Assembly: GCA_028716975.1 (NCBI GenBank)
Contig: JAQUOU010000009.1
Span: 78,692 to 142,691, forward strand
DNA: 64,000 bases
Origin: Methylobacter sp.
GTDB lineage: Bacteria; Pseudomonadota; Gammaproteobacteria; Methylococcales; Methylomonadaceae
Direction: 5' to 3'
This document shows, piece after piece, positions 53,498 to 62,843 of the stretch (positions are counted from its first letter, which is position 1; each line of letters begins with the position of its first letter). Below the pieces are notes generated by a model. The model had not been told where the DNA came from. It was given only the letters and a program-made list of their open reading frames with translations, and made no database searches. The translations under genes and the position numbers were made by a program.

Positions 53498-54346
53498 ATG
53501 CTGGTTATAGTTGGTTATCTGCTTGTCCTGGGCTCTGTCCTTGGAGGTTTTGTAGGCGGGGGTGGACATATCGGTGTTTTGATTCAGCCTTTTGAGGTGG
53601 TCATCATAATAGGAGCAGCCGTAGGTGCTTTTATCAGCGGCAATTCAATGACACTTGTAAAAGCCTCAATCGCCCAGGCCACCAGTACATTAAAACCGGC
53701 AAAGCACAACAAGGACTTTTACCTGGAATTGTTGTTATGTTTTTATGCGATCAGCAATAAAACGCGTAAAGAAGGTCTGCTATCACTGGAAGCCCTGATA
53801 GATAACCCGGAAGATAGTACTATATTCCCTCCCAAAGTTCTCGGTGATCATCACTTAATGGATTTTATCCGCGACAATCTGAGGTTGATTGTTACTGGCG
53901 TTGAAATTCATCAGCTCGAAGACCTTATGGACCAAGAAATCGAAATCCATCACGAAGAGGGTCATGGACCTATAAAGGCCGTCCAGCGCATCGGTGACGG
54001 CATGCCTGCTTTCGGTATTGTCGCTGCGGTAATGGGTGTTGTGCATACCATGGAATCGATAAATCTGCCGCCGGCTGAGCTTGGAAAATTAATTGCCGCA
54101 GCTTTGGTGGGAACATTTCTGGGTATTTTACTGGCTTATGGGTTTATTGCGCCGGTCGCCGGTTTAATGGAAGAGCGGCTTGAAGGTGAGGGCAGCGCTT
54201 TTAAATGCGCTCAAAAAGGCCTGCTGTGCTGCGCGCAAGGCGTTCCTCCCGTTATGACCGCAGAATATATGCGGTCAATGATCACGTCCAATATGCGGCC
54301 CGGCTTTGCTGAGTTGGAAGAGCAATTGAAAGCCAATAAAGGGTGA
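53498..54346 (+). CDS. motA: Flagellar motor stator protein MotA
   Basis: The 282-residue protein has the four membrane helices of MotA (YLLVLGSVLGGFVGGGGHIG first; later PAFGIVAAVMGVVHTM with the conserved Pro, and LIAAALVGTFLGILLAYGFIAPVAG), separated by the large cytoplasmic loop that contacts FliG (residues ~60-160). With MotB it forms the H+-driven stator. AGAGGAAG precedes the ATG. No other flagellar gene is in this window. The 53186-53497 region upstream has only A+T-rich promoter-like sequence. Confidence 0.95.
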   Translation: MLVIVGYLLVLGSVLGGFVGGGGHIGVLIQPFEVVIIIGAAVGAFISGNSMTLVKASIAQATSTLKPAKHNKDFYLELLLCFYAISNKTRKEGLLSLEALIDNPEDSTIFPPKVLGDHHLMDFIRDNLRLIVTGVEIHQLEDLMDQEIEIHHEEGHGPIKAVQRIGDGMPAFGIVAAVMGVVHTMESINLPPAELGKLIAAALVGTFLGILLAYGFIAPVAGLMEERLEGEGSAFKCAQKGLLCCAQGVPPVMTAEYMRSMITSNMRPGFAELEEQLKANKG

Positions 54347-54354
54347 TAATTGAA

Positions 54355-55260
54355 ATGGCAGACCAACCGATTATCATTAAAAAAATTAAGAAAAACAAAG
54401 GCCATGGACATCATGGAGGTGCGTGGAAGCTGGCATACGCCGACTTTGTAACAGCCATGATGGCGTTTTTCTTACTTATGTGGCTATTAGGGGCAACTGA
54501 TGAAAAAGCGCGAAAAGGCATTGCCGATTACTTTCAAGACCCCGATAAAATAGTATTGTCGGATAAAAGTGATAGTGCGACCCGAAGCAGCCTGATCCAG
54601 GGAGGGGGTGCAGATTTATCATCGCAAGAACAGGGCCAGATTAACAATGGCCAGGCAATTAAAACTGAAGAGGAGTCGCAGGAAGAAATTGAAAAGAAAG
54701 CGGAGCAAATGGACTTGAAGCAGCTTGAACTGCTTAAGGGAAAAATTAAGGCCATGATAGAGGCGACTGCTAACTTAGCCGAATTCAAGGATCAAATTAA
54801 ACTGGAAATAACGCAGGAAGGGTTACGCATTCAAATCGTGGACAACAAAAATACCCCCATGTTTAAAATTGCCAGCGCTGAGACGGAACCTGATGTTCAG
54901 CTTATTTTAAGAAAACTGGCGCCGGTTATTAATGAATTACCCAACAAAATCACTGTGAATGGACATACCGATGCGCTGCCTTTTCCGGTTAATCAAACGG
55001 GTTACACTAATTGGGAGCTTTCCAGTGACCGGGCCAATGCCGCCCGGTACGAATTAAATCACGGCGGACTTGCAGAAGAAAAGGTTCTCAGGGTTATCGG
55101 ATTATCATCCAGTATTCCCTATAATTCCAAAGACTCCCTGGATCCGATGAACAGGCGAATTTCAATCATAGTCATGAATAAAAAGGCCGAGCAACAGATC
55201 GTGGAGGAAGTAGGCAGCAAACCGGAACCTGAAAAATCCATGAGCCCCGGCACACACTAA
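54355..55260 (+). CDS. motB: Flagellar motor stator protein MotB
   Basis: The ~301-residue protein has a basic N-terminus, one membrane helix with the proton-carrying Asp (AYADFVTAMMAFFLLMWLL, D30), a plug/linker region and a C-terminal OmpA-like peptidoglycan-binding domain (NGHTDALPFPVN, NWELSSDRANAARYEL). It anchors the MotA/MotB stator to the cell wall. The start is ATG 54355; GTG 54343 overlaps the motA stop and is also possible. Confidence 0.95.
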   Translation: MADQPIIIKKIKKNKGHGHHGGAWKLAYADFVTAMMAFFLLMWLLGATDEKARKGIADYFQDPDKIVLSDKSDSATRSSLIQGGGADLSSQEQGQINNGQAIKTEEESQEEIEKKAEQMDLKQLELLKGKIKAMIEATANLAEFKDQIKLEITQEGLRIQIVDNKNTPMFKIASAETEPDVQLILRKLAPVINELPNKITVNGHTDALPFPVNQTGYTNWELSSDRANAARYELNHGGLAEEKVLRVIGLSSSIPYNSKDSLDPMNRRISIIVMNKKAEQQIVEEVGSKPEPEKSMSPGTH

Positions 55261-55494
55261 GGTAAGGGTTAGCCAGGCTTTTGCCGAGATTATTTCTATG
55301 CCTTAAGCTACGAAAATCTATAGATTTAACCCGCTGCAATATACCAATAAGAATTTTGATCAAAGTAAATAACATACCCATTCCTTATTAAAAAAGTCAC
55401 AGTAAAATCAATATAGTAGTGTCAATATTTTTCCGACCCAGCAACACAGATGCAGGTTTATTTATCAATCAGGTAGAAAACCTCGGAGAAATAT

Positions 55495-57096
55495 ATGAAA
55501 CCGAAACCGGGACTTTTATCAACAGGATTCTTCTGTCTGGCTTATTGCCTGACTCCCGATACAGCGCTGGCAGGGCTGACCGATGCCACCCAAACATCCC
55601 CTCATGTAACCGGCAGCGCAATTGGAAAATCACTGGCACAGCAGATAGGCGCAGGTCAAGGTGACGAGATTACAGAGAAATCTTCACTTTATCTGATAAA
55701 GCGTGATCCGGCGCGTTCCATCCGCCGCGGCCGGCAACTATTCCAACGTAAATTCACGCTTGAACAAGGTCAAGGGCCGAGAGTCAGTTTCGATTCTACG
55801 GGAGACATACAGGAAAATCCGGCGCTGGGCGCCGGATTGTCGGATAGCTGCGCTGCTTGCCACGGCCGACCACGAGGATCAGGCGGCGTAGGCGGGGAGG
55901 TAGCCACACGGCCTGACAGTCGTGACGCCACGCATCTATTTGGACTCGGACTAGTAGAAATGCTCGGTGATGAAATTACCCGTCACCTTCGCGCTATCCG
56001 CGCCCAGGCACAAAATCAGGCCATCGCTTCCAAACGCCCAGTGACGCTACCGCTCAATAGCAAGGGAATTAATTACGGCTTTATCACGGCCCTGCCGGAC
56101 GGCACGTTAGATACGTCGGGGGTTGAAGGAGTGAACGCTGATCTGCGGGTCAGACCTTTTTTTGCCCACGGCGGGGAATTTTCGATACGCGCCTTTATTG
56201 TCGGGGCATTCAAGGACGAAATGGGGCTGGAAGCCTTTGATCCTGTTTTATGCGGCATTACAGAACCGAACCGCCCGGCAATTACCACGCCGTCCGGGCT
56301 GATACTAGATCCGAGCCTGGACAAGATCAAGCATCCCTCGGTTTGCAGCGCCACCGAAGACGGGGATGACGATGGCGTTGCCAATGAAATTGATGCGGCT
56401 CTCGTCGATCATATGGAATTCTATCTCTTGAATTATTTTAAACCCGGAACAGGACGCACCACCCGGAGAACGAAAGAGGGCTTGAAGCTGATGCATGAAC
56501 TTGAATGCACCACCTGCCACAAACAAAACCTGCGCGTACAGCAGGATCGGCGGGTGGCTGACCTGGAAACGCGGTTTGACCCTGAACGTGGACTATTTAA
56601 TCGCTTGTTTGCCAAGGCTACTCCCTTATTCAAAGTTGTAAATGATGGACAAAGCTATCCGAAACTTCTCCCCAGGCAAAAATCCTTCCTGGTACGAAAT
56701 ATCTTTGCCGACTTCAAACGCCATGATCTTGGGCCTGCGTTCCACGAACGAAACTACGACGGCACCCTGCTGACAGAAACCATGACCGAGCCGCTTTGGG
56801 GCGTCGCCACGACTGCGCCTTATGGCCATGACGGACGCAGTATTAATCTGGAAGAGGTGATATTGCGGCATGGCGGAGAAGCTCAAGCAGCCAGGGAAGC
56901 ATTTGAAAGATTAGACGAAAATAGCCGCGGTAAAGTGCTGGAGTTTCTCTCAACGCTGGTTTTATTTCCCCCCGATGACACAGCGTCTACCCTCAATCCC
57001 GGACATCCGGGCACCGATAACCCTCAGGATCCAGCCCAGCATGGCAGCATTAACCTCGGGGCGTGGTTCCAGATACCTTATGAAGGGCCTGAATAA
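55495..57096 (+). CDS. Dihaem oxidoreductase (thiol oxidoreductase/DHOR family)
   Basis: The 533-residue exported protein (signal GLLSTGFFCLAYCLTPDTALA) carries two CxxCH haem sites, DSCAACHGRPRG and ECTTCHKQN. The DHOR-type end includes LWGVATTAPYGHDGRSINLEEVILRHGGEA. Members are periplasmic electron-transfer proteins, related to bacterial dihaem peroxidases. AACCTCGGAGA precedes the ATG. It differs in sequence and haem spacing from the dihaem protein at 38319-39905. Confidence 0.85.
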   Translation: MKPKPGLLSTGFFCLAYCLTPDTALAGLTDATQTSPHVTGSAIGKSLAQQIGAGQGDEITEKSSLYLIKRDPARSIRRGRQLFQRKFTLEQGQGPRVSFDSTGDIQENPALGAGLSDSCAACHGRPRGSGGVGGEVATRPDSRDATHLFGLGLVEMLGDEITRHLRAIRAQAQNQAIASKRPVTLPLNSKGINYGFITALPDGTLDTSGVEGVNADLRVRPFFAHGGEFSIRAFIVGAFKDEMGLEAFDPVLCGITEPNRPAITTPSGLILDPSLDKIKHPSVCSATEDGDDDGVANEIDAALVDHMEFYLLNYFKPGTGRTTRRTKEGLKLMHELECTTCHKQNLRVQQDRRVADLETRFDPERGLFNRLFAKATPLFKVVNDGQSYPKLLPRQKSFLVRNIFADFKRHDLGPAFHERNYDGTLLTETMTEPLWGVATTAPYGHDGRSINLEEVILRHGGEAQAAREAFERLDENSRGKVLEFLSTLVLFPPDDTASTLNPGHPGTDNPQDPAQHGSINLGAWFQIPYEGPE

Positions 57097-57144
57097 TTTG
57101 TCATTACGAATTACGGCGGCAAGGCTAATCGAAGACAGCCTCTG

Positions 57145-57179
57145 TCGGCAATTCCTGCACAGAGCAGGAATTGCCGGCA
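57145..57179 (+). terminator. Strong GC-rich hairpin after dihaem oxidoreductase
   Basis: CGGCAATTCCTGC and its complement around a short loop (ACAGA) lie 50 bp after the stop. No T-run follows, so factor-independent termination is uncertain. Downstream (57185-57260) are 'cgggcataccctgccgg' repeat fragments. Confidence 0.45.
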
Positions 57180-57294
57180 TCCAAAAGCCAGGAGGACTTG
57201 AATAGTTCATCTCCCTCTAGCCTGGGTTCGGGCATACCCTGCCGGAACAGCGGAAGCGGGGACGTGTTATGAAGGAGCTGAATATTTTTGTTAA

Positions 57295-58152
57295 TCAGGG
57301 CTTTATTTTCAGCCGGTGCAACGCCGAAATATCCTCATCGCCATAACCTTCTGCGATTAATCGCTCATAATCGAGGACAGTCATATCGGTCAAAGTCAGT
57401 GAAAACCCTGCCTGTTCGGCCATCGCCTGGCAAATTTTTAAATCCTTGTGGTGCAGCGCCAGCTTGAATCCGGGCGCAAATATGCCTTGGGTCATGGCGG
57501 AGCCGCGATGCTCAAGAAACCAGTTGCCGGCGGCGCCGCCTGAAATGATTTCTATTACTTTATCCATAGCCAGACCCTGAGCCTGTGCAAAGGCCAAGGC
57601 TTCTGTCACCGCCTGGTTGATGCCTGCCGCCATGATTTGATTGACGGCTTTGGTTGCCTGGCCTGCGCCGGTTGGACCCATATGCAGGATGCGCCCGGTC
57701 ATGGCTGCCAATACCGGCCGTGCTTTTTCCAGTGCCTGCACCTCGCCGCCGACCATCATGGCCAGTGTGCCGTTTTTAGCGCCTTCGACGCCGCCCGACA
57801 CCGGCGCATCAAGAAAATCTGCCTGTTTTACAGACAGAAGGGCTGCTGCTTTCTTCGACGTTTCGCTGCTGACGGTAGACATATCGACGACGACTGAACC
57901 GGGCTTTACGGTTTTTGCTATGCTTTCAATGATTGACAGAACATCGCTATCGGCAGACACGCAAATCAGCACAATATCGACATCTTCCGCCAGCGCTTCA
58001 GGTTGATTGTAAGCCGTGACCTGCAGTTCTTCGGCCAGGCTTTGGGCTTTTGCCGCGGTGCGGTTATAAACTCCTGCCAAGTATCCGGCTTTGGCGACAT
58101 TTTTGGCCATGCCTGTGCCCATCGCTCCCAAGCCTATCATGCCCGCCCTCAT
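57295..58152 (-). CDS. NAD(P)-dependent beta-hydroxyacid dehydrogenase (GarR-like)
   Basis: This 285-residue enzyme has the N-terminal Rossmann motif MIGLGAMGTGMAKNVAKAG, the substrate motif FLDAPVSGGVEGAKNGTLA and the catalytic Lys in GAGQATKAVNQIM. It belongs to the 2-hydroxy-3-oxopropionate reductase / 3-hydroxyisobutyrate dehydrogenase family; members with this profile also include succinic semialdehyde and glyoxylate reductases. It starts two bases after the speA stop region on the same strand, so it may be co-transcribed with arginine decarboxylase. Confidence 0.9.
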   Translation of the reverse strand: MRAGMIGLGAMGTGMAKNVAKAGYLAGVYNRTAAKAQSLAEELQVTAYNQPEALAEDVDIVLICVSADSDVLSIIESIAKTVKPGSVVVDMSTVSSETSKKAAALLSVKQADFLDAPVSGGVEGAKNGTLAMMVGGEVQALEKARPVLAAMTGRILHMGPTGAGQATKAVNQIMAAGINQAVTEALAFAQAQGLAMDKVIEIISGGAAGNWFLEHRGSAMTQGIFAPGFKLALHHKDLKICQAMAEQAGFSLTLTDMTVLDYERLIAEGYGDEDISALHRLKIKP

Positions 58153-58153
58153 G

Positions 58154-59992
58154 TCATTTCTCCAGGTAAGTGTAGGAAGTTAATCCGGCGATTAATTCCT
58201 GTTCAAATTGCTGTCTTTGCGATTCGTTCAGATTACTTTTTGCAAGTTTTTCCCGGTAAGCTGCTTTCAGTTCTTCGCTGCTGATATGCACATAGTCGAG
58301 CAAATCCGAAACATGCTCCCCTTCCTGCAAGTCAAAAAAATGGTAGCCTTTGTCATCGAGTTTTATATTAATGGAATGAGTGTCGCCAAATAAGTTATGC
58401 ATATCACCCAGGATTTCCTGGTAAGCGCCGACCATAAAGAAGCCGATAAGATACGGCTCATTGCCGTCGATTTCATGAATAGGCAGCGTTTTTTCAATAT
58501 TTTGACCATTGATATACTGGTCGATCCGGCCATCGGAATCGCAGGTTAAATCCTGGATAACGGCGCGGCGCAGAGGCTGTTCATCCAGCCTGTGGATAGG
58601 CATGATGGGGAAAATCTGATCGATACCCCAGATGTCGGGCATGGACTGGAACAAGGAAAAATTGCAAAAGACTTTGTCGGCAAGTTTTTCATTCAGTTCC
58701 TGCAGAATGAGTGCCTCGCTTTGAATACTGGGGTTCAACTTGCTTTTAATCTGCTGGCAGAGAATCGCGTAGTCATTTTCCGCTTGAGCCAGGTCATTGA
58801 TACTGAGCTTATCCTGGGCAAATTGCGCACGGGCTTCCGATAAATAAAACTGGATGTCATGATAATGCTCTACCCAATTGTTCGTATCCGGCAAAGCCTG
58901 CAGTTCCACATTATTCGTATAGACCGACTCAATATCCGTCACATTGGTGATTAATACCGCGTGATGCGCTGTAAGCGCACGGCCTGATTCAGTAATGAGG
59001 TCAGGTTGGCGAACCTGTTTTTCGGCGCAAATATCAGCAAAACTGCGCACAATATTCTGGGCGTATTCATCCAGGCTGTAATTGATTGACGACTCGCGGC
59101 GCGAACGGCTGCCGTCGTAATCAACACCCAGCCCGCCGCCAGCATCAACGATGTTTATCGGCGCGCCCAAACGATGCAGTTCAGCATAAAATTGCCCGGC
59201 TTCTTTCAGGGCTATTTTTATGTCGTGAATATTGGCGATTTGCGAGCCCATGTGAAAGTGCATGAGCTTCAAGGTATCCAGCAAATTGCTTTGTTTCAGG
59301 CGCTCAATCAACTGCAGGACTTCATGCGCATGAAGCCCGAATTTGGATTTCTCACCCCCGCTGTTTTGCCATTTTCCGGCGCTGATGCTGGACAGTCTAA
59401 CCCTCACGCCTAACTGCGGCCTAATATTAAGGCGAGCCGCTTCTTCAATAACCAATTCCAGTTCCAGCGGCTTTTCGATGACCAGGTAAAGGTTCAAGCC
59501 CATCTTTAAACCGATCAGCGCAAGACGGATATAAGCCCTATCCTTATAGCCGTTGCAAACTACTACGCCTTGGCCGGACAAGGCCATAATTGCCAGTAAT
59601 TCTGGCTTGCTGCCGGCTTCCAGCCCGATATTGTCCGCCGCTAAAATACCTTCGACCACTTTGCGCTGCTGATTAACTTTTATGGGGTAAACAGGCGTGT
59701 ATTTGCCGTGGTAATCATTATTGGCACAGGCTTTTTGGAAAGCCCCGGACAATCGCATTACGCGATCTTTTAATATATCGGTAAACCGCACCAGCACGGG
59801 CAAGGATAATTTCTTATCGTTTAGCGATTGGGCAATCTCATACAAATCCAGTTCGACATTGCTGTCTGAGCTGGGTTTTACGCAGACATGCCCGATGCTG
59901 TTAATGGAAAAATAGGCATCGCCCCAGGAATCTATAGCGTAAGTCTGGGTTGAAAGCTGAGTTGTCCATGTTTCGGTAAAACTTGAATTCAC
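58154..59992 (-). CDS. speA: Biosynthetic arginine decarboxylase
   Basis: This 612-residue PLP enzyme turns arginine into agmatine for putrescine and spermidine synthesis. The PLP-lysine is in KYTPVYPIKVNQQRKVV, MHFHMGSQIANIHDI is the conserved His motif, and DAGGGLGVDYDGSRS the phosphate-binding loop. LPDIWGIDQIFPIMPIHRLDE and the C-terminal helices complete the fold. It is full length with a normal start and about 550 bp of non-coding DNA upstream. Confidence 0.96.
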   Translation of the reverse strand: MNSSFTETWTTQLSTQTYAIDSWGDAYFSINSIGHVCVKPSSDSNVELDLYEIAQSLNDKKLSLPVLVRFTDILKDRVMRLSGAFQKACANNDYHGKYTPVYPIKVNQQRKVVEGILAADNIGLEAGSKPELLAIMALSGQGVVVCNGYKDRAYIRLALIGLKMGLNLYLVIEKPLELELVIEEAARLNIRPQLGVRVRLSSISAGKWQNSGGEKSKFGLHAHEVLQLIERLKQSNLLDTLKLMHFHMGSQIANIHDIKIALKEAGQFYAELHRLGAPINIVDAGGGLGVDYDGSRSRRESSINYSLDEYAQNIVRSFADICAEKQVRQPDLITESGRALTAHHAVLITNVTDIESVYTNNVELQALPDTNNWVEHYHDIQFYLSEARAQFAQDKLSINDLAQAENDYAILCQQIKSKLNPSIQSEALILQELNEKLADKVFCNFSLFQSMPDIWGIDQIFPIMPIHRLDEQPLRRAVIQDLTCDSDGRIDQYINGQNIEKTLPIHEIDGNEPYLIGFFMVGAYQEILGDMHNLFGDTHSINIKLDDKGYHFFDLQEGEHVSDLLDYVHISSEELKAAYREKLAKSNLNESQRQQFEQELIAGLTSYTYLEK

Positions 59993-60200
59993 TATCTATC
60001 TCCGATTTTTTAAATACTGCGGAATTCTAATATAAGCACCATTATTTATCCGGTTTTTTCGCTGTGTTTTCTGATTCCGGAGCTCAGTTCATCTAAGCAT
60101 TCAAATTCCCATATATTGTTTGTTAAGTTAGCGGTCAGGGATAAATTAAAAGCTTTAGTTTCAAGTCCCGCCTATTTTTTGAATTTTGTACTATCATTTT

Positions 60201-60219
60201 TATGATGATTGTCATTATC
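60201..60219 (+). promoter_or_regulatory. Fur-box-like sequence
   Basis: TATGATGATTGTCATTATC matches the 19-bp Fur consensus (GATAATGATTATCATTATC) at about 16 positions by eye. No intact iron-uptake gene follows; the short frames downstream (60202-60429, 60457-60519) look like debris. It may belong to a lost siderophore or receptor gene, or be chance. Confidence 0.45.
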
Positions 60220-60541
60220 AGCGTCAGCCTGCACCAATTTTCCAGGGTCAGGAAAATTGCTGGCGTAATGAAGAATAGCGGCTTCCCTGTGGTCATGGCG
60301 GCGGCATATACGCCAAACAGCCTGGCCGGGGTTTTAAACGGCGCGCCAATTCATTTGAGCCCGCACCGATGCTATTTCCCCAACCACTTAAATAAAGTGT
60401 CCAGGTTGAAGCCGGCTTCGACGGGTTAAGCCTTTACTTTATACAGGAATGTTCCAATGAAAAAATTCCAGCTCACAGTAAGGCAACTGTCTCGGCTGAA
60501 GATCAGGAACATGGACTGACTATTATTTAATAAAATTAATT

Positions 60542-61570
60542 ATGGCTGCTCCCAAATATTTTGAATCCAGTGTACGCAGCAAAGAGTTGCTTAAGCTTGC
60601 AATCACTTTTCTAGGAATTCATCGGTTATCAGCCAATCCTGTTAATTATACGGTCTGTTATGAGTATCTATTGGGTAATCAGCCCTTATTAAAACAAAAA
60701 ATAGAAAAAACTATTGCGGAAAAAATTCAGCTAACCGACCCGATGATGGAAACTTGGTTTAACACTTTTCTATCCGGCTATGACCAGGCCAGTTTGAAAC
60801 AATCCAAAGCCGATCTGGTAGACATTATTTCAAAATTGATGGAATCCACGAGCCTGACCGAAGCGCAGGTGAGCCAATTTGACCAAACCCTGCGTCACAG
60901 TGAAAAAGCCCTAATCAATGCCAACAGTCCGCTTGAATCGATCGTGGTGCATTTGCTGGCCAGCACCCAATCCATGCAGGCCAAGCTGGGGATAATGACG
61001 CAGCAAATTCAGGCCAGCCAACGGGAAATTAATTCGTTGCAGGAGCGATTGGGAAATGCTATCGAAGAGGCGCTGTCTGATCCGTTAACCGGCCTGATTA
61101 ACCGCAAAGGCTTTGCCAGAGCGATCGAAGAGGCGGTGTTATCGGTGGGTGAGTTAATTTCATCGCCGTGCTTACTAATGATGGATATTGATCATTTTAA
61201 AAAAATAAATGATACCTTTGGCCACCTGATGGGAGATAGGGTAATCAAGGTTGTAAGCAATATTTTAACCCATCAAATCAAGGGAAAAGATACAGCGGCC
61301 CGCTATGGCGGCGAAGAGTTCTGTGTATTGCTACCGGAAACTGAACTGACGGATGCTGTTAAGGTGGCTGAAACTATCAGGCGAACCATAGAAAAAACCC
61401 GTATAAAACGCGCCAGTGATCATCAGGACATCAGTCAGGTGACAATTTCCATTGGCGTTGCCTGCTATCAGCCGGATGAGCCTATCACGGCATTCTTTGA
61501 ACGCGCCGATAGAGCGCTGTATCACTCCAAGCATGAAGGCCGGAATCGAGTGACATTTTTTGTGGATTAG
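60542..61570 (+). CDS. Diguanylate cyclase (GGDEF)
   Basis: This 342-residue cytosolic protein has an N-terminal helical region (residues 1-170, with heptad-like helices near MQAKLGIMTQQIQASQREINSLQERL) and a C-terminal GGDEF domain. The active motif is RYGGEEFCVLLPE, and LSDPLTGLINRKGF opens the domain. The substrate-side MMDIDHFKKINDTFGH is intact, so it should make c-di-GMP. No RxxD inhibitory site is seen before the motif. It faces the YfiR-like gene. Confidence 0.93.
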   Translation: MAAPKYFESSVRSKELLKLAITFLGIHRLSANPVNYTVCYEYLLGNQPLLKQKIEKTIAEKIQLTDPMMETWFNTFLSGYDQASLKQSKADLVDIISKLMESTSLTEAQVSQFDQTLRHSEKALINANSPLESIVVHLLASTQSMQAKLGIMTQQIQASQREINSLQERLGNAIEEALSDPLTGLINRKGFARAIEEAVLSVGELISSPCLLMMDIDHFKKINDTFGHLMGDRVIKVVSNILTHQIKGKDTAARYGGEEFCVLLPETELTDAVKVAETIRRTIEKTRIKRASDHQDISQVTISIGVACYQPDEPITAFFERADRALYHSKHEGRNRVTFFVD

Positions 61571-61614
61571 TTTTACTACCTCATTTTCTATTCATCCCAG
61601 GTAAGCCGTTAAAG

Positions 61615-62199
61615 CTACGGATTGAAAATAGTGGCGAGCTTTAAAACGCGCGAACTTATCCTCACCCCGGCTTTTTGGGTGGCAGTCACATTTACGTGAA
61701 GATTGATTTTAGCGTCAGTCATTTCCAAATAAACCATGCCTCCCTGTTCAAGAAAATCATCAGCTTCGCCTATCGTTAAAATGTGTCGTTTGAAGCTTTC
61801 TCCCAACCATTGGGCGGTTTTGCCGGTTTCAGCGCTGATATAAAGCAATTGACATTGATTCAGGTCTTTGCTGCGGTTCAGGTTATGCACGGACAGCATT
61901 TTGCTGCCGACCGGCTTTTTATCTATTAAAATAAATGCCTGTTGAACTACCTCATCGCCTAGCACGCATAGATTAACTGCCGAACTGTTGGCTTTGAATG
62001 CCTCAGGCGGCCACTCCCTATAACGCGCTAAATTTAATGCTAATACTGATTTGGCGGTATATTCCTGAACAGCATCCGCAAAAGCAGGCATCATGCCATC
62101 GTAAAGCCATAGCACTGCCGCTATCAGCATTCCTTGTCTGAATTTCTCGTGTGAAAATAAGCGTTCAGGCACTGCAACCAGCCATTTATTAAGAAACAA
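61615..62199 (-). CDS. YfiR/DUF4154 periplasmic protein
   Basis: The 194-residue protein has a membrane/signal segment (GMLIAAVLWLYDGMMPAFA) and the DUF4154/YfiR domain from EYTAKSVLALNLARYREWP through the C-terminal VRISSRVLKLATIFNP. YfiR proteins are periplasmic repressors of diguanylate cyclases or of sensory systems paired with TonB receptors. It lies 15 bp downstream of the TonB-receptor fragment, on the same strand, as in TonB receptor-YfiR operons. Confidence 0.85.
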   Translation of the reverse strand: MFLNKWLVAVPERLFSHEKFRQGMLIAAVLWLYDGMMPAFADAVQEYTAKSVLALNLARYREWPPEAFKANSSAVNLCVLGDEVVQQAFILIDKKPVGSKMLSVHNLNRSKDLNQCQLLYISAETGKTAQWLGESFKRHILTIGEADDFLEQGGMVYLEMTDAKINLHVNVTATQKAGVRISSRVLKLATIFNP

Positions 62200-62213
62200 G
62201 AGTTACCAACTTT

Positions 62214-62843
62214 TTAAAACCGGTAACTAAAAACCAAGCGGAAATTACGGCCGTTTTGCGGAATAAAATGCTGAACGAATTCATCACTGGCTACGCTTGC
62301 ATAATCACGATCCAGAAGATTGTAAACGCTGCCGGAGATTTCCAGGTCATTAAGCGGGCCTTTAAATAGATTCTCGCCGCTGGTCAAGGTCAGGTTGAAC
62401 AGTGGATAGCCGCCGGTTTTGGTAGCGTCCCGGCCATTTCTGCTGCTGGTGTATTGCGCTTCGACGCCGGCTCGTAGCCAGCGATCAAATATGGGCGTTG
62501 AAAAATTCAGCTTAAAGAGGCTGCCGGGTGAGTTGATTAGCCGTTGATTATCACTGGGGTCGTAAGCGTTTGCCCACGTGTAGCTGGCTCGAAGACGCGA
62601 ACCAGTGTACCATAGTTTTTCAGCTTCAAATTCCGCGCCCCAGGCTTTATTGTTTCCCGCATTGATGAATTGGTTTTTCACATCTCCCGTATCGGTATTC
62701 GTAATTTCCTTAAGTTGAATCAGATTTTTAATATCGTAATGGAAACCTACTGCGGTTAATCGCAGGGAACGGGTGGGCTGATATTCAATGATGGCTTCGT
62801 AGGTTTTAATATGTTCCGGGCTGAGATTGGCGCCGGCTATATA
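62214..62843 (-). pseudogene. TonB-dependent receptor, C-terminal fragment
   Basis: About 210 residues of beta-barrel sequence survive: NLSPEHIKTYEAIIEYQP, GYPLFNLTLTSGENLF, EISGSVYNLLDRDYASVAS and a terminal Phe (FRLVFSYRF) as required for outer-membrane assembly. The N-terminal plug, TonB box and most of the barrel are missing, because an IS630-type transposase ends directly at the fragment's upstream end. The receptor cannot work as it stands. Confidence 0.85.

Noticed and set aside
60202..60429. A 75-codon frame starting in the Fur-box-like site
   Set aside because: No domain or good ribosome site; its start lies within the putative operator. Treated as debris or chance.
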